Shown one piece after another: positions 54,248-63,765 of a DNA stretch of 64,000 nucleotides. Source of the stretch: Agrypnia vestita. Taxonomy: Eukaryota; Arthropoda; Insecta; Trichoptera; Phryganeidae. The notes beneath the pieces are model-generated. The model was not told the origin of the DNA, did not search any database, and was given only the letters and a program-made list of their open reading frames with translations. How positions within the stretch are numbered: the stretch's first letter is position 1; the number at the start of each line of letters is the position of its first letter. Location: NCBI GenBank assembly GCA_016648135.1, contig JADDOH010010151.1:1-64000 (forward strand), read 5' to 3'. Position numbers and translations under genes: made by a program.

Positions 54248-54790
54248 TTACTCCCTTTATATTAACTCGTGGCGTCTGCGTGCTTGCTTGCCGGCTTGCC
54301 GTCGAAAAAACTTTGGATCGATTTTTGACCCTTTTCTCGTGATCCAATCGAGCTGAAACTTTGCAAGCAGACTCGTGGCGACGATCAAGAAGATCTATCA
54401 AATTTTCGTTAGAAAATAATAATGATTATAGTATAATTTTGAATTTTTCAAATTTTTAATGGTTTCTTCAAATTGGAATCATTATAAAAGTTTGATTACT
54501 AGCAAAGGCGGCCCGATAACGTCGCGGAATATTTTCTAAATTTGAATTCCTACATCGGTATACATAATAGGTACTTCACTACGAATGTCGAAAATCTAAA
54601 TAGACTGACAAATGTTTTTAGAATTTAATCTTCAAAGCATGAAGTGTCTTATCAAAGCTCAAAACATCTGACATTTTAGAAATATATTAAATTACTGTAA
54701 GTTTAGTGTTATGTTATATGTTTTAGTTCGTCTTTAATTGTTGTTATATTTTACAAAGAAAGGGAGTATAATAAAAACTTGGTTTTTATG
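54248..54790 (+). mobile_element. Family Q element, copy 5 (near full length)
   Basis: Starts actccctttatattaactcg and ends gaaagggagtataataaaaa then cttggttttta. It matches 31190-31722 throughout in reverse. Ends are short inverted repeats ACTCCCTTT/AAAGGGAGT. Non-coding. Confidence 0.75.
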
Positions 54791-55660
54791 GGATACATTT
54801 TACACAAAATATGTTGATTTCGCGAGAACGTTCTACACATTTCTAGTAGTCCCACCATTCTTCCAGTGACTGCGAGAATAGCCCAGTCGATTCGAGAAAT
54901 TTCGAGATGACCCATCCAGGTTGTCCACAGCCTCCCCTCCTGGCGTTAGCCATTTAGGATCTCGATTTACCTTCTTTGAAGTATAGACGTACCACTATAA
55001 CTTGGCGTGCGAGGGAGGGCGTCCCTATCGCCTAACAGAAGTTGTCAGGGTGTAAATTTATTACACAATACATAATCTACAGAATGTCCGGTGACCGGTG
55101 TCGTATTACATACAGAAAATTGGTCGGGCAGCACTAAAGAAACCGTGCAGTAATGGCGGCCGTTCTATCTGTCAAACTGTCAGACGGTAATATCGGTCCA
55201 TTATTCGCTTTTTCAGCTTTGCAACACATTAATACTTCATTGGCGCATGTTCTTGCACCATTCCGGACTGTTTAGGATGTTTTGGACATAATAATTCAGT
55301 GTATATTGGTAATCAAGATGTCACAGCTCCCGAGCAAATACAAAATTGAACTAAATGACAGGGCGAGGGGTTACCGCCGGGTGCGGGCGGGGCGGGTTTT
55401 AGTTCAAAATTCGCCGCACGCCAAGTTACGTTACAATAGTAATCTTGTGTGAAGACTTGGGCATCGCCTCAAAAACGTCATCTTTATTTACCCATATTAC
55501 TTGTTTGTCACCAATTTTCCGCTCTGGATCATGAAATTGTAAATTGGAGTCATGACTCGCGTCCCATTGGTCATGTGGCATGTGGAAAGGATTTGCAATC
55601 CATAATTAAAGTGCTTTTTGGCAGGTGGGTGGATGAATTTAGCCTACAATAAATTATAGG
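54790..55660. other. Apparently single-copy DNA
   Basis: 55080-55450 is GC-balanced (gcgaggggttaccgccggg, gtcagacggtaatatcgg) without TE hallmark or ORF. It could be conserved intronic sequence. Confidence 0.35.
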
Positions 55661-56260
55661 GAAACCAGAATGAAACAATTTTTCTTATGTAACTTTGTAA
55701 AATGCCATTTTAAAATATATCAAAAAAAAGATAACTCTGTTTACTTTCACTGTTTATTTATAACGTATACCCACCCAACTCTAATCTCCACCCCACTCCT
55801 CATGCCGTTCTTTAATCTTATGTTTATTTTATTTTTATTATATATATATATATTTAATTTAAAGACTATCAACAGGTCAGAATGACCCTAATGGAGAGTC
55901 ATTTAGGACAAGGTGATTAGTACAGTTACAGTTTACGATAATACATTAAAATAAAACATTAATACATTATACAATATAAGTATAGTACAATAAGCGATTA
56001 CAAGATGAACGAAGTTCACATTCTCCGCACGACATAATAGGCATGTAGGCTCCCAGGTCAACTAAGTCAGAAAATGTGTACCCGCGCTTTGTGGCTATAA
56101 AATTTTTGTTTAGGTTGATTTCCGAAGAATCCGTCTTACACGCTCAAACTATTTTCGGTCAGGAGCGATATAATTTCTCTCTTAAACGTATTATTAATTT
56201 AACATTATTGAAGATGATCTAAAACGTTCTAATCGTTATAAATAAATAGTGAAAGGAAAC
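55660..56260. other. Unassigned DNA
   Basis: A (TA)n run lies at 55840. The minus strand 56095-56000 reads G-Y-T-F-S-D-L-V-D-L-G-A-Y-M after an acceptor-like ttttatag, but nothing supports it further. Confidence 0.3.
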
Positions 56261-56269
56261 CAAGTTATC

Positions 56270-56590
56270 ATTACTCCCTTTCTTTTAACTCGTAGCGTCT
56301 GCTAGCTTGTCTGTCGAAAAAAGTTTGGATCGATTTTTAACCCTTATCTCATGATCCAATTGAGCTGAAACTTTGCAGGCAAACTCGTGGCGACGATAAA
56401 AATGATCTAACGAATTTTCGTTTAAAAAAATAATAATTACCCATAGTATAATTTTGGATTTTTCGATTTTTTTTATTACTCCCTTTCGTAGCGACTCAAG
56501 CCCAACGCGTGGGGTAAGCGCCAAACCTGTTTCAACTAGTAAATGAGAAAGGGAGTATAATAAAAACTTGGTTTTTATTAGTTAGTTTTT
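56270..56590 (+). mobile_element. Family Q element, copy 6 (short form)
   Basis: actccctttcttttaactcg to gaaagggagtataataaaaa. The interior resembles the copy at 15860, with acgcgtggggtaagcgcc before the 3' end. Confidence 0.65.
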
Positions 56591-56784
56591 TTAACATAAT
56601 TTAGAATGGAACCTTTCTCTTTCAAATACCTTAAAAAGGTATACCAACAAAAGGCATTAATTTTGATGATTTCTATTTTAAGTGGGAAGATTTCAACGCT
56701 CCCTACATATACTGTCGAAACTGCACAAAAATACATTTAATTTTGCTATGTTAAATCATCTCATTTAATGTACATTTTCGAAAA

Positions 56785-56905
56785 ATGTTAAAAAATTAAT
56801 TTTCGTTTCAAACAAAGCACATATTAAAGGAAAATTTAACATTTGATTAATTTCAAGTGTTTCATTTGTCTCCCAACGACGAGATTCCGTGACAATATTT
56901 TGGAA
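56785..56905. repeat. Dispersed repeat, inverse of 3640-3745
   Basis: Contains attaatttcaagtgtttcat, then gattccgtgacaatat, the reverse complement of the copy at 3650-3700. Confidence 0.5.
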
Positions 56906-56959
56906 AAGTTATGTCCATCTTGCACTCGTGGTATGATATGTAGAAATGCATTAAAATAT

Positions 56960-57245
56960 TTAATATTTTATAGATTAAAAAATAATATTATTAATATTTT
57001 TTATATTTAAAGCATCAACTTTGTGATTAGAAATTTTAACAGAATGTTATTTTTGTTAGTTTATAACCATTACAAATTACTTTTTTTGTCTATCGGTTTC
57101 GAGACGTAACCAGTCTTTTCGTCAGGGCAATCAATATACTAGCATGTAAATAACACTATCTACATACCACAGCCATAGTATTATTTACACACCTTCATAA
57201 AATACTCTTCACATGCGTGTTACTCTAACTATAGTCAAATGTATA
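56960..57245 (-). repeat. Penelope-like terminal repeat with CTGACGA motif
   Basis: The minus strand matches 60947-61210 on the plus strand (acacgcatgtgaagagtatttt, acatgctagt, tcgaaacc(g/t), gacaaaaaa, gctttaaatataaa). The motif is CTGACGA (about 57127-57121), an AGAC/GTCT stem, and CGAAAC. A third, inverted piece is at 60310-60395. Confidence 0.5.
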
Positions 57246-57299
57246 ATCTGTAGTCTTTTCTCATGAACTAGTTTTCATGACAAAAGACTACGGATGTGT

Positions 57300-57810
57300 C
57301 TAGCTTGGTCATTTCAAACAAACGAAAGATTCTCAGATTTGGTGAACATACGCAGAACTTGGTGAACATTGCATTGTGTAAAATGATCACTTAACCCTAG
57401 ATTCACAAACTATATTTAGGGTTACATCGTTCATAAACATATTTATTTATGTATAAATACGGAGAAAATGACACGTAAAATGACATTAACCCTAGATTCA
57501 TAAACTATATTTAGGGTTACATTATTCATAAACATATTTTCATTTAATGATTACGGTAGATATAAAAAAAAAACTACAAAGATTATGAACGATATTATTA
57601 GAATGAACTTTTATTTGGAATTAAAAAAATTTAAAAATTTCGCGCCGCGCTCTGAGGCTAATTATTTGAGGGTGTATGAGAGACTTTTATGTTTATGAGT
57701 CTAGGTTTAAGCCAGCTCATACAGGTTGTAAGCCCTGAGCCATCGTATAAAAAGACACCCACGTCTCACATGTAGCTTTGTCTCATGTTAGCTCTGTGAG
57801 ACTTCTGTAA
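57300..57810. repeat. Diverged family A region with a ~60-bp direct repeat
   Basis: 57392-57452 and 57485-57545 are direct copies (accctagattcacaaactat then atttagggttaca). The flanks hold family A words (gtaaaatgatcactta, taagccagctcat, tgagacttctgtaattta). Non-coding. Confidence 0.55.
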
Positions 57811-57839
57811 TTTATCTTAATTAAATAATAAAGTTATTG

Positions 57840-58380
57840 TCTTATTTGCTGGTGGCGAACCAATATATTTTTATGGTTAGATTTTTATAGTTTTCTTAAA
57901 AATGAATCCGTCTAAGCGTTTTTAATTTTTTTATCGCAGAAAATTTTCCACTCACGTGTTCTTGATAAATCTGCCGTTCTCCTAGGAAATATCTCCAACT
58001 ATAATCCTTACGTAATGTGCTGTTATATTGTACACTGCCTGTTTGCTTCTAAAATAACTTTGTTAAATGGAAATGGTCACGTTGTGGGTATGAAGAGAGA
58101 ACAATAATAAATAATGAATAATCACATAAATCATGCTTTTGGGCCAAAATTTAACTTGGTAAAGCAGTTTGAAACTATTTATTGTTAATGGCCTATTTTA
58201 ATACAATAACTAAACCACTCATTGTTTTATGACTTTGGAAGTCAACCATCACGGCTGGCACTAGGGTTTGCGAAATTGGCTTTACCGGTAAACCGGTAAA
58301 ATTTGAATTTATTCGTCTTCTTCTTCTTGTATCCTATCAGTTCGTAAAACTTTGGCTAAGATTATTTTATTTACTCCAGC
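57840..58380. other. Unassigned DNA
   Basis: 58262-58300 (ctagggtttgcg, accggtaaaccggtaaa) looks like a hAT-type end but is too short to assign. No gene. Confidence 0.35.
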
Positions 58381-58384
58381 TTTA

Positions 58385-59035
58385 TAGCAACCAGTAACTC
58401 GCATTCACATATTACTATACAAGCATTACGAAACCTTGACGAAATACCAAAAACTAAGGCAACACATGGACAGAAAAATTACTCATACATAGGGCCTAAA
58501 ATATTTAACAAAACAGACTTCCCGACAATCAGAATATACTCAATGAATAAAATAAAAGCTTTAGCAAACAACTGGCTTACCTCTAAAGGTAGAACAGGAA
58601 CTGAAAATTTACTTACTGTAGTTGCATAATAATGTCTATAAATAAAAATGTATACCTATATAAATAAATATATTAATTAAGGAAAATAAAAAATAATCTT
58701 AAACAAAACTTTAACCCTTTTTATATTAAACAATATTCTACACATATTTACACTTGGACTTATGACTCACTCAACCTATCACTAACATTCCACTTGATAC
58801 TTTGTAGACACATAATTATTACCTTATGAAAACAAATATTATTAACGAATTCAAAAAAATATATATAATTGTGTTCTATAACGCCACTCTGGGACAGGCA
58901 TAGCCTAGAAGAGTGGCATAATCCACAAATATAACAACAACAAAAAAATGTGTAATCTTATCTTATATTTTTATTGTTAAATTATTATTAAGTACCTATA
59001 TATTGTAAACAAGGATTTTTTGAAATAAATAATAA
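58385..59035 (+). pseudogene. LINE family L3, copy 2
   Basis: Closely matches 50385-51030 (tcgcattcacat, ggacagaaaaattactcata, caactggcttacctctaaag). It has a 9-base deletion after ttaacaa. The terminal ORF stops at 58629. An AAATAAATAATA tail is at 59020-59035. Confidence 0.8.
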
Positions 59036-59159
59036 AAAAAATACTGCAGCCCGAAATTGCGTGCAAACTGCACATAGAGTTTTGCGAGATGCTTGTTAAA
59101 ATAGTAAAATTAAATAATATACAGATTATAATAAATAATATTGTTCTTAAAAAAAAGTT

Positions 59160-59990
59160 CTACAATGAATTGGCCAAAGCACTGCCTTAGATTTTTCAGC
59201 CATGTTGTTCTACTTTTTCCAGAACCCCGATTTCAGGCAATCTTTCTCTGAGGTGTCAGATCTCATACTTTTCTGGATGTCTCATATCCGAGATATTGAG
59301 AATATTAAGAATTTAAGGTTTCCTTATTTTTCTTTATTCATCCGCTTCTTAACATAATATCTCCTTAACATCACACAATCTAGTTGATAGTCCGGAACAT
59401 CTTCAACGAATATCTTTCCACATCCCAACTCGCAATAACAGACATTCACCAATTTTTTATCGACCCCTTTGCAAGACCAACTCAAAACAAAACTCCTTTA
59501 TGTACAGATCCACAAATTCGTTCAACACAAACTATCACCACATTGACATTTTTAACTCAACGATAAGGGACATAAAACAAACAATATTTATACAAACGCA
59601 CCCAAATTAATTCATACAATTTATCTTCCCTTCTACTTCCTTTCCTCGTTCCCTTCCACCCTCTCCACTCGCTGTTAAAATAATTAAAAATAAATATTTT
59701 ACTACGTCACACTTGTCTTAATAAATTACTATATTCAACGGAAAATTTGTAATGTGCATAATTTAATATACATTATTTTATATTTGTTTATATATAGATC
59801 TGCTGTTAATTTTCCCTAAAATAAATAAATATTCATTTCTCACTCTGTCTATCCAGCTCATTTTTAGAATTCTACTGTAGATCCACATCTCAAATGCTTC
59901 AAGTCGCCTCTCCTGTTCTTCGGTAAACATCAATGTTTCCATTCCATAAAATTGTAATGAGAACACGTAGTATCTGACCATTCTCATTCG
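59160..59990 (-). pseudogene. RTE-type LINE C-terminus, interrupted
   Basis: The minus strand from 59988 reads R-M-V-R-Y-Y-V-F-S-L, then ERRLEAFEMWIYSRILKMSW, then I-D-R-V-R-N-E. It continues below 59370 to T-W-L-K-N-L-R-Q-C-F-G (59215-59180). It is collinear with 5990-6510, but a plus-strand L2 fragment lies inside. Confidence 0.8.
59370..59830 (+). mobile_element. LINE family L2, copy 3, nested in the RTE fragment
   Basis: The plus strand reads R-N-I-F-N-E-Y-L-S-T-S-Q-L-A, then F-A-R-P-T-Q-N-K-T-P-L. The 3' UTR ends in aaataaataaat at 59830. RTE sequence on both sides (...tctttattcatccg and atttctcactctgtc) shows the insertion came second. Confidence 0.8.
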
Positions 59991-60189
59991 TAATCGAACT
60001 ATTAATATGACATAATATATAGTTACGTCATATCCCTATTTAAAGGTGTCTGCAATATGCATTTACATTAAAAATAAATACGTATTCAAATTGTAAAAGT
60101 ATAAATTATTTAAAAAAACATTCAAAACAGACAGTTAAAGAATGTTGGACATTGAAAATCATACCATATGGCAGGTATACACAAGAACA

Positions 60190-60395
60190 AGATACTAAAA
60201 ATATAATTGTCCATATTTTCTAATGTTTAGTTTGTAGTTTATCCTGAAGAAGGAACGGTAGTTCCAAAACCGGATGGTGTTACCAAAAAAAAATGGTTTA
60301 AAGAAAGTGAGTTTTTAATAATTACCTACTTTTTTGTCTATCGGATTTGAGACATAAAGACAACCACTACACTAGCATTTAAATATAACAATTGC
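60190..60395. repeat. Penelope-like terminal motif pair
   Basis: Plus strand 60244-60270: CTGAAGA-a-GGAAC-ggta-GTTCC-AAAAC, with a perfect 5-bp inner stem but GAAA decayed to AAAA. 60310-60395 is an inverted relative of 61020-61110. Confidence 0.45.
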
Positions 60396-60945
60396 GAATC
60401 ATCTCTTAGAGTCCAATCATAATTCTGATATAAAAACAGGGGTTAAAATATTAAATTCTAATAATAAAGGTTAAAATATAATAATTTGGGAAAATTTTAT
60501 ATTTTTAAAGTCATTAAAAACAACATTCCTCTAATTAAAAATCAAATAAATTTCCCCTGCAGTCCTCTGTTTGATTTAAAATTATCAGGTAAAACCTAAG
60601 ATTTGTCAACATCCCTATAGACCCCACCCTGTCTCCCACTCTCCTCTACTCAAATTCTTAATCCTTTTTGATAAGAAACTTAGAAATTGAAAAAAAAATG
60701 TTGGCCTTTATAGCTAGACCGCATTCAAAAGAATTTGCGCAAAAAATATGTGTGTTGTTACGATGCAAAAAACGAACATAAAATAAGTTTTTCTAGTAAG
60801 TTAGTAACCTTTTTTAAAGTAAAAAAATTTTTTTTTTTGGAATATCATATTGAGGCTTGTAATACGGGCTTTCCAGGCAACTTTTCCCCGCTTTCTTCTT
60901 ACCGGACAAAGCTAGGAAATGGTCTTTTGATTGTGGTCTACATAT
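60395..60945. other. Unassigned AT-rich DNA
   Basis: No gene recognised. Confidence 0.4.
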
Positions 60946-60946
60946 A

Positions 60947-61210
60947 GTTAGAGCAACACGCATGTGAAGAGTATTTTGTGAAGGTGTTGGTGCGTAAATA
61001 ATACTATAGTTATGGTGTATAGTGATACTTACATGCTAGTGTAGTGGTTGTCCTGTTGAAGAGATGGATTACGTGTCGAAACCTGTGGACAAAAAAGTAA
61101 TTTTTAGTGGTTACATATTAACATAAATAACATTTTGTTAAAATGTCCGACCACAAAGTGAATGCTTTAAATATAAATAATGTAAATGAATTTTTGTTTT
61201 TATTTGTAAT
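60947..61210 (+). repeat. Penelope-like terminal repeat, second copy
   Basis: Matches 57245-56960 in reverse. Its motif reads CTGttGA, so the core is decayed, while gtgtCGAAACC is kept. Confidence 0.5.
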
Positions 61211-61240
61211 GGTTAACATAATTTTTTAATTCTACAAAGT

Positions 61241-61411
61241 GCCTTGTGTCTGGACGATAATGAAACTGTTTCCGTCATATTGACTCACTTTGCGGAAACA
61301 ATAAATCCTCCAAAGCGTGCCGGCATAGAAAATGCAGTTAGATGTGCAGTGACCCAATTACATTTTCCGGCCAGCGATGGAGAGGGTGTTTGTGCAGATG
61401 ATGGGTTTTAA
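61241..61411 (+). CDS. Unrecognised coding-like stretch (about 56 codons)
   Basis: Preceded by a T-rich stretch and AG (ctacaaag). The frame reads A-L-C-L-D-D-N-E-T-V-S-V, then HFAETINPPKRAGIENAVRC, then A-V-T-Q-L-H-F-P, to TAA at 61409. The amino-acid mix is normal and unlike repeat translations nearby. No Met start. It may be a final exon or a TE piece. Family not recognised. Confidence 0.25.
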   Translation, partial: ALCLDDNETVSVILTHFAETINPPKRAGIENAVRCAVTQLHFPASDGEGVCADDGF

Positions 61412-61599
61412 ATTGTTATGGGTATACAATCAATTTTAATCTAGGTGCGGAGGCTGCAGAAAATGGTATTCCTGACACAGGCGTGCACGCTGTAGGGCGC
61501 ACGTCATTCTTTTTTTCATCCTTTGAATTTTCGAATTTAAAAGCACTCAAATGTTGCATTTTACTGTTTTTAGAGTTTTCATTAAAACTGGTGTACATA

Positions 61600-61735
61600 T
61601 GGCAAGACAAAGATATCTCTGCCATAGAGCTTCGAAACTGGAGAGAGCTGGCACTAGACCGAGATGAGTGGAGGAATATTATTGAGGAGGCCAAGACCCA
61701 CCAAGGGTTGTAGTGCCAAGAATGATGATGAATGA
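61600..61735 (+). pseudogene. LINE C-terminal tip
   Basis: D-K-D-I-S-A-I-E-L-R-N-W-R-E-L-A-L-D-R, then W-R-N-I-I-E-E-A-K-T-H-Q-G-L and a stop at 61713. It has a gatgatgaatgat tail. The same block is found decayed at 15240-15330. This is a stereotyped non-LTR C-terminus. Confidence 0.8.
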
Positions 61736-61756
61736 TATATATATATATATATATAT

Positions 61757-62092
61757 ATGCTTTCTAGCACATTGTTTTGTTATGGGAAGGCCGCAAATGC
61801 TTCGGATTATTTCAAAATAGGCACGCTGACTGTGTCGGTGAGTCTAGAAGGTTCCGGAAAAACCTGCTCTAGAAAGTTCTGGAAGGAGAAGGTTCTTGAA
61901 AATTCCCGAAAGTTCTATAAGGTTCTAAACTGAGTGGCGGAACGTGTCGGTGTGTCTAGAAGGTTCCTGTACATTCGATAAATTTCTTAAAAGTTTGGAA
62001 GGAGAATGTTCTACAAGGTTCGCGAAAGTTCTATGACGATCCAAACAGAGTACTAAAAATCTACGCGTGCGAAGCCGCGTGGGCACAGCTAG
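61757..62092 (+). mobile_element. Helitron 3' part with heat-shock-element arrays, copy 2
   Basis: Collinear with 38088-38422. The 3' hairpin is ACGCG-tgcgaagc-CGCGT, then gggcacagCTAG|T. HSEs: GAAggTTCcgGAA at 61847-61859, GAAagTTCtgGAA at 61872-61884, and six units at 61888-61915. Near 62002-62030 there is a fourth cluster with five of six units intact. A (TA)n tract abuts the left side (61735-61756). No ORF. Confidence 0.75.
61888..61915. promoter_or_regulatory. Six-pentamer heat-shock element
   Basis: GAA at 61888, 61898, 61908 and TTC at 61893, 61903, 61913, all exact. Two three-unit elements precede it within 45 bp. Predicted high-affinity HSF binding site; activity not shown. Confidence 0.7.
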
Positions 62093-62132
62093 TTAAACAT
62101 AAATAGCCATTTTCTGTTTGGTTTGCAATCCT

Positions 62133-62312
62133 AGGATTGATCTGCAACAAGCACTCTATTCCTCCACTCCTCTCTGTCATCTGTCTTTCTTGGTAGGTGC
62201 TACAGCGCACATCTTCGATAATCTGGTTTACGTAGCTTGATCTCGGGCGGCCTCTACAATTGTTTCCTTCAACATTTCCCTCGACGATGGTAAAAAGCAG
62301 GTCCGATGCCTT
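62133..62312 (-). pseudogene. LINE C-terminal fragment
   Basis: The minus strand from about 62310 reads K-A-S-D-L-L-F-T-I-V-E-G, then R-G-R-P-R-S-S-Y-V-N-Q-I-I-E-D-V. After a frameshift it reads D-R-E-E-W-R-N-R-V-L, then A-D-Q-S and a stop (62135-62133). GRPRxSY...QI and DREEWR are standard C-terminal blocks. Its 5' side is cut by the mariner. Confidence 0.75.
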
Positions 62313-62314
62313 AT

Positions 62315-63053
62315 AAGGGTGTCTCAGTAAGAGTGCACTAATTCATTTTAAAATAAAAACACGTATTTTTGAGAGAGTTGTGATATTTTTTATTGGGAGT
62401 AAAGAAGACATGTTCCGATTAAGTATGAAATAAAATATGCGGCAAATGACCCCCACGGCTCTTATAACAGGCCATTACCCTTTTCATGAATTTTTCCATG
62501 AATTTTTCACAGAGATGTGGCTATATCTCACCGATGACGCGTTGGATCTCGGATTTGAGCTCAGGAATTGTTTGTGGTTTACTCGCATAAACCTTAGATT
62601 TCACAAAACCCCAAAGAAAAAAATCACACGGCGTTAAATCGCTTGATCTTGGTGGCCAGTTGACATCAGAATTTCGTGAGATAATTTGTTCTGTAAATCG
62701 TTGCTGCAATAAATCGATTGCTTCATGCGCGGTGTGGCAGGTGGCGCCGTCTTGCTGGAACCACATTTCGCCCAGATCCATGCCGTCCAGTTGTGGCCAC
62801 AAGAACTCGGTTATCATGTTCCTGTAGCGAATGCAGTGCAATTTCAGCCTCATCTTCAAAAAAGTATGGCCCAATCACGCCGCCTGACCAAAATCCGCAC
62901 CAGACAGTTGTTCGTTGTCGGTGCATTTGTTTCTCGTGAATTGCAAAAGGATTTTCTGAGCCCCAAATTCGACAATTTTGTGGAATTCCATTCAGATGGA
63001 AATGCGCTTCATCGGAGAAGAAGATTTTTTCGAAAAAATTAGAATTGACTTCA
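62315..63053 (-). pseudogene. Mariner-superfamily (DD41D) transposase fragment
   Basis: Minus strand. About 63034-62990 reads F-F-S-D-E-A-H-F-H-L-N-G (first catalytic Asp). 62930-62870 reads TTVWCGFWSGGVIGPYFFE. A frameshift near 62875 follows. Then W-F-Q-Q-D-G-A-T-C-H (second Asp), S-D-V-N-W-P-P-R-S-S-D-L-T-P-C-D-F-F-L-W-G (third Asp), and R-V-I-G-E-I before the stop at 62521. I count 41 residues between the second and third Asp, i.e. DD41D as in rosa-like mariners. The DNA-binding N-terminus is missing (truncated at 63053 by a family A element) and the frame is broken. The 3' end with gtgtctcagtaagagtgcac is near 62315-62345. Confidence 0.8.
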
Positions 63054-63127
63054 CTCTGAATGAAAATACTGGTAAAAATAGGAGTTTAATAAATTGAAAA
63101 TAATATTTCTGTCGTATACTAGTGTAA

Positions 63128-63322
63128 TGAGTAGCTTGTTGGTCTTGTGGTTAGGACTCTCGCCTCGTGATCCAAAGGTCGCAGGTTCGAATCTCACTCC
63201 AGACAAGCAAGTTAGTCCTATTTTCATAGCACAAGCGTTTAGCTTAATTTGAAAATAGTAAGAATATTGATGTGACACGAATTCCGTGTTCGCATCTCTA
63301 TTTTATTAAAAAAAATTATAGA
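63128..63322 (+). mobile_element. tRNA-derived SINE inserted in family A element
   Basis: The tRNA-like head 63131-63208 has box A (ttggtcttgtggttagg) and box B GGTTCGAATCT at 63184-63194. A body of about 100 bp and an A-rich end (attaaaaaaaattatag) follow. The empty site is visible at 640-650 and in 13470-13485. The acceptor and T stems no longer pair well, so it is not a functional tRNA gene. Confidence 0.65.
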
Positions 63323-63727
63323 AATTCGGATGAATTCCATTAGACAAGATAAAGTATATAGCTAAAATCTCCGAAAATCAATATACATAGATGTCTCATT
63401 TAGGGACATCTGTGGTTATTCAAGGGGAAGGAAAAAGCTTTGGTGCTAGCCACTTGGGGGTCGTTAGAACTCACATGTGAAACGTGGCGCAAAAATTTAA
63501 ATATATATACAACTTCCAAAAATTAACAGACATGGTTTTCTATCATGGGTGGAAATGGCGAACGTTGCATATGTGTAAAGTGATCACCTAAGCCTAAAAA
63601 AAAAAGACTTCTATACCTACTCTCCCTTGAAAAAAATACAGTTTCGTCTCTGTGAGACATCCATAATATGCATTAATTGATTATTGATGTCCCTGTGACA
63701 AATAATCCAGTTCTGTTCTGAAAAATA

Positions 63728-63752
63728 TACATACATACATACATACATACTC
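63728..63752. repeat. (CATA)n microsatellite inside the family A module
   Basis: Six catac/cata units replace the gatttgaacaaa part of the module (gttctgaaa...ctcaaaatattct on either side). Confidence 0.9.
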
Positions 63753-63765
63753 AAAATATTCTATG

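Larger units (their letters stand above)
63055..63765 (+). mobile_element. Family A element, copy 3, carrying a SINE
   Basis: Shares ccgtatac/tagtgtaatg, aattcggatgaa, atcatgggtggaaatggcg, gtgtaaagtgatcac, ctgtgagacat and the terminal module (attaattgatta...tgtccctgtgaca) with 491-1063 and 13081-13636. The SINE at 63128-63322 separates tagtgtaatg from aattcggatgaa. Confidence 0.75.

Noticed and set aside
63128..63210. Functional tRNA gene
   Set aside because: Box A and B are present, but the T stem and acceptor stem do not pair in register. A SINE body follows.
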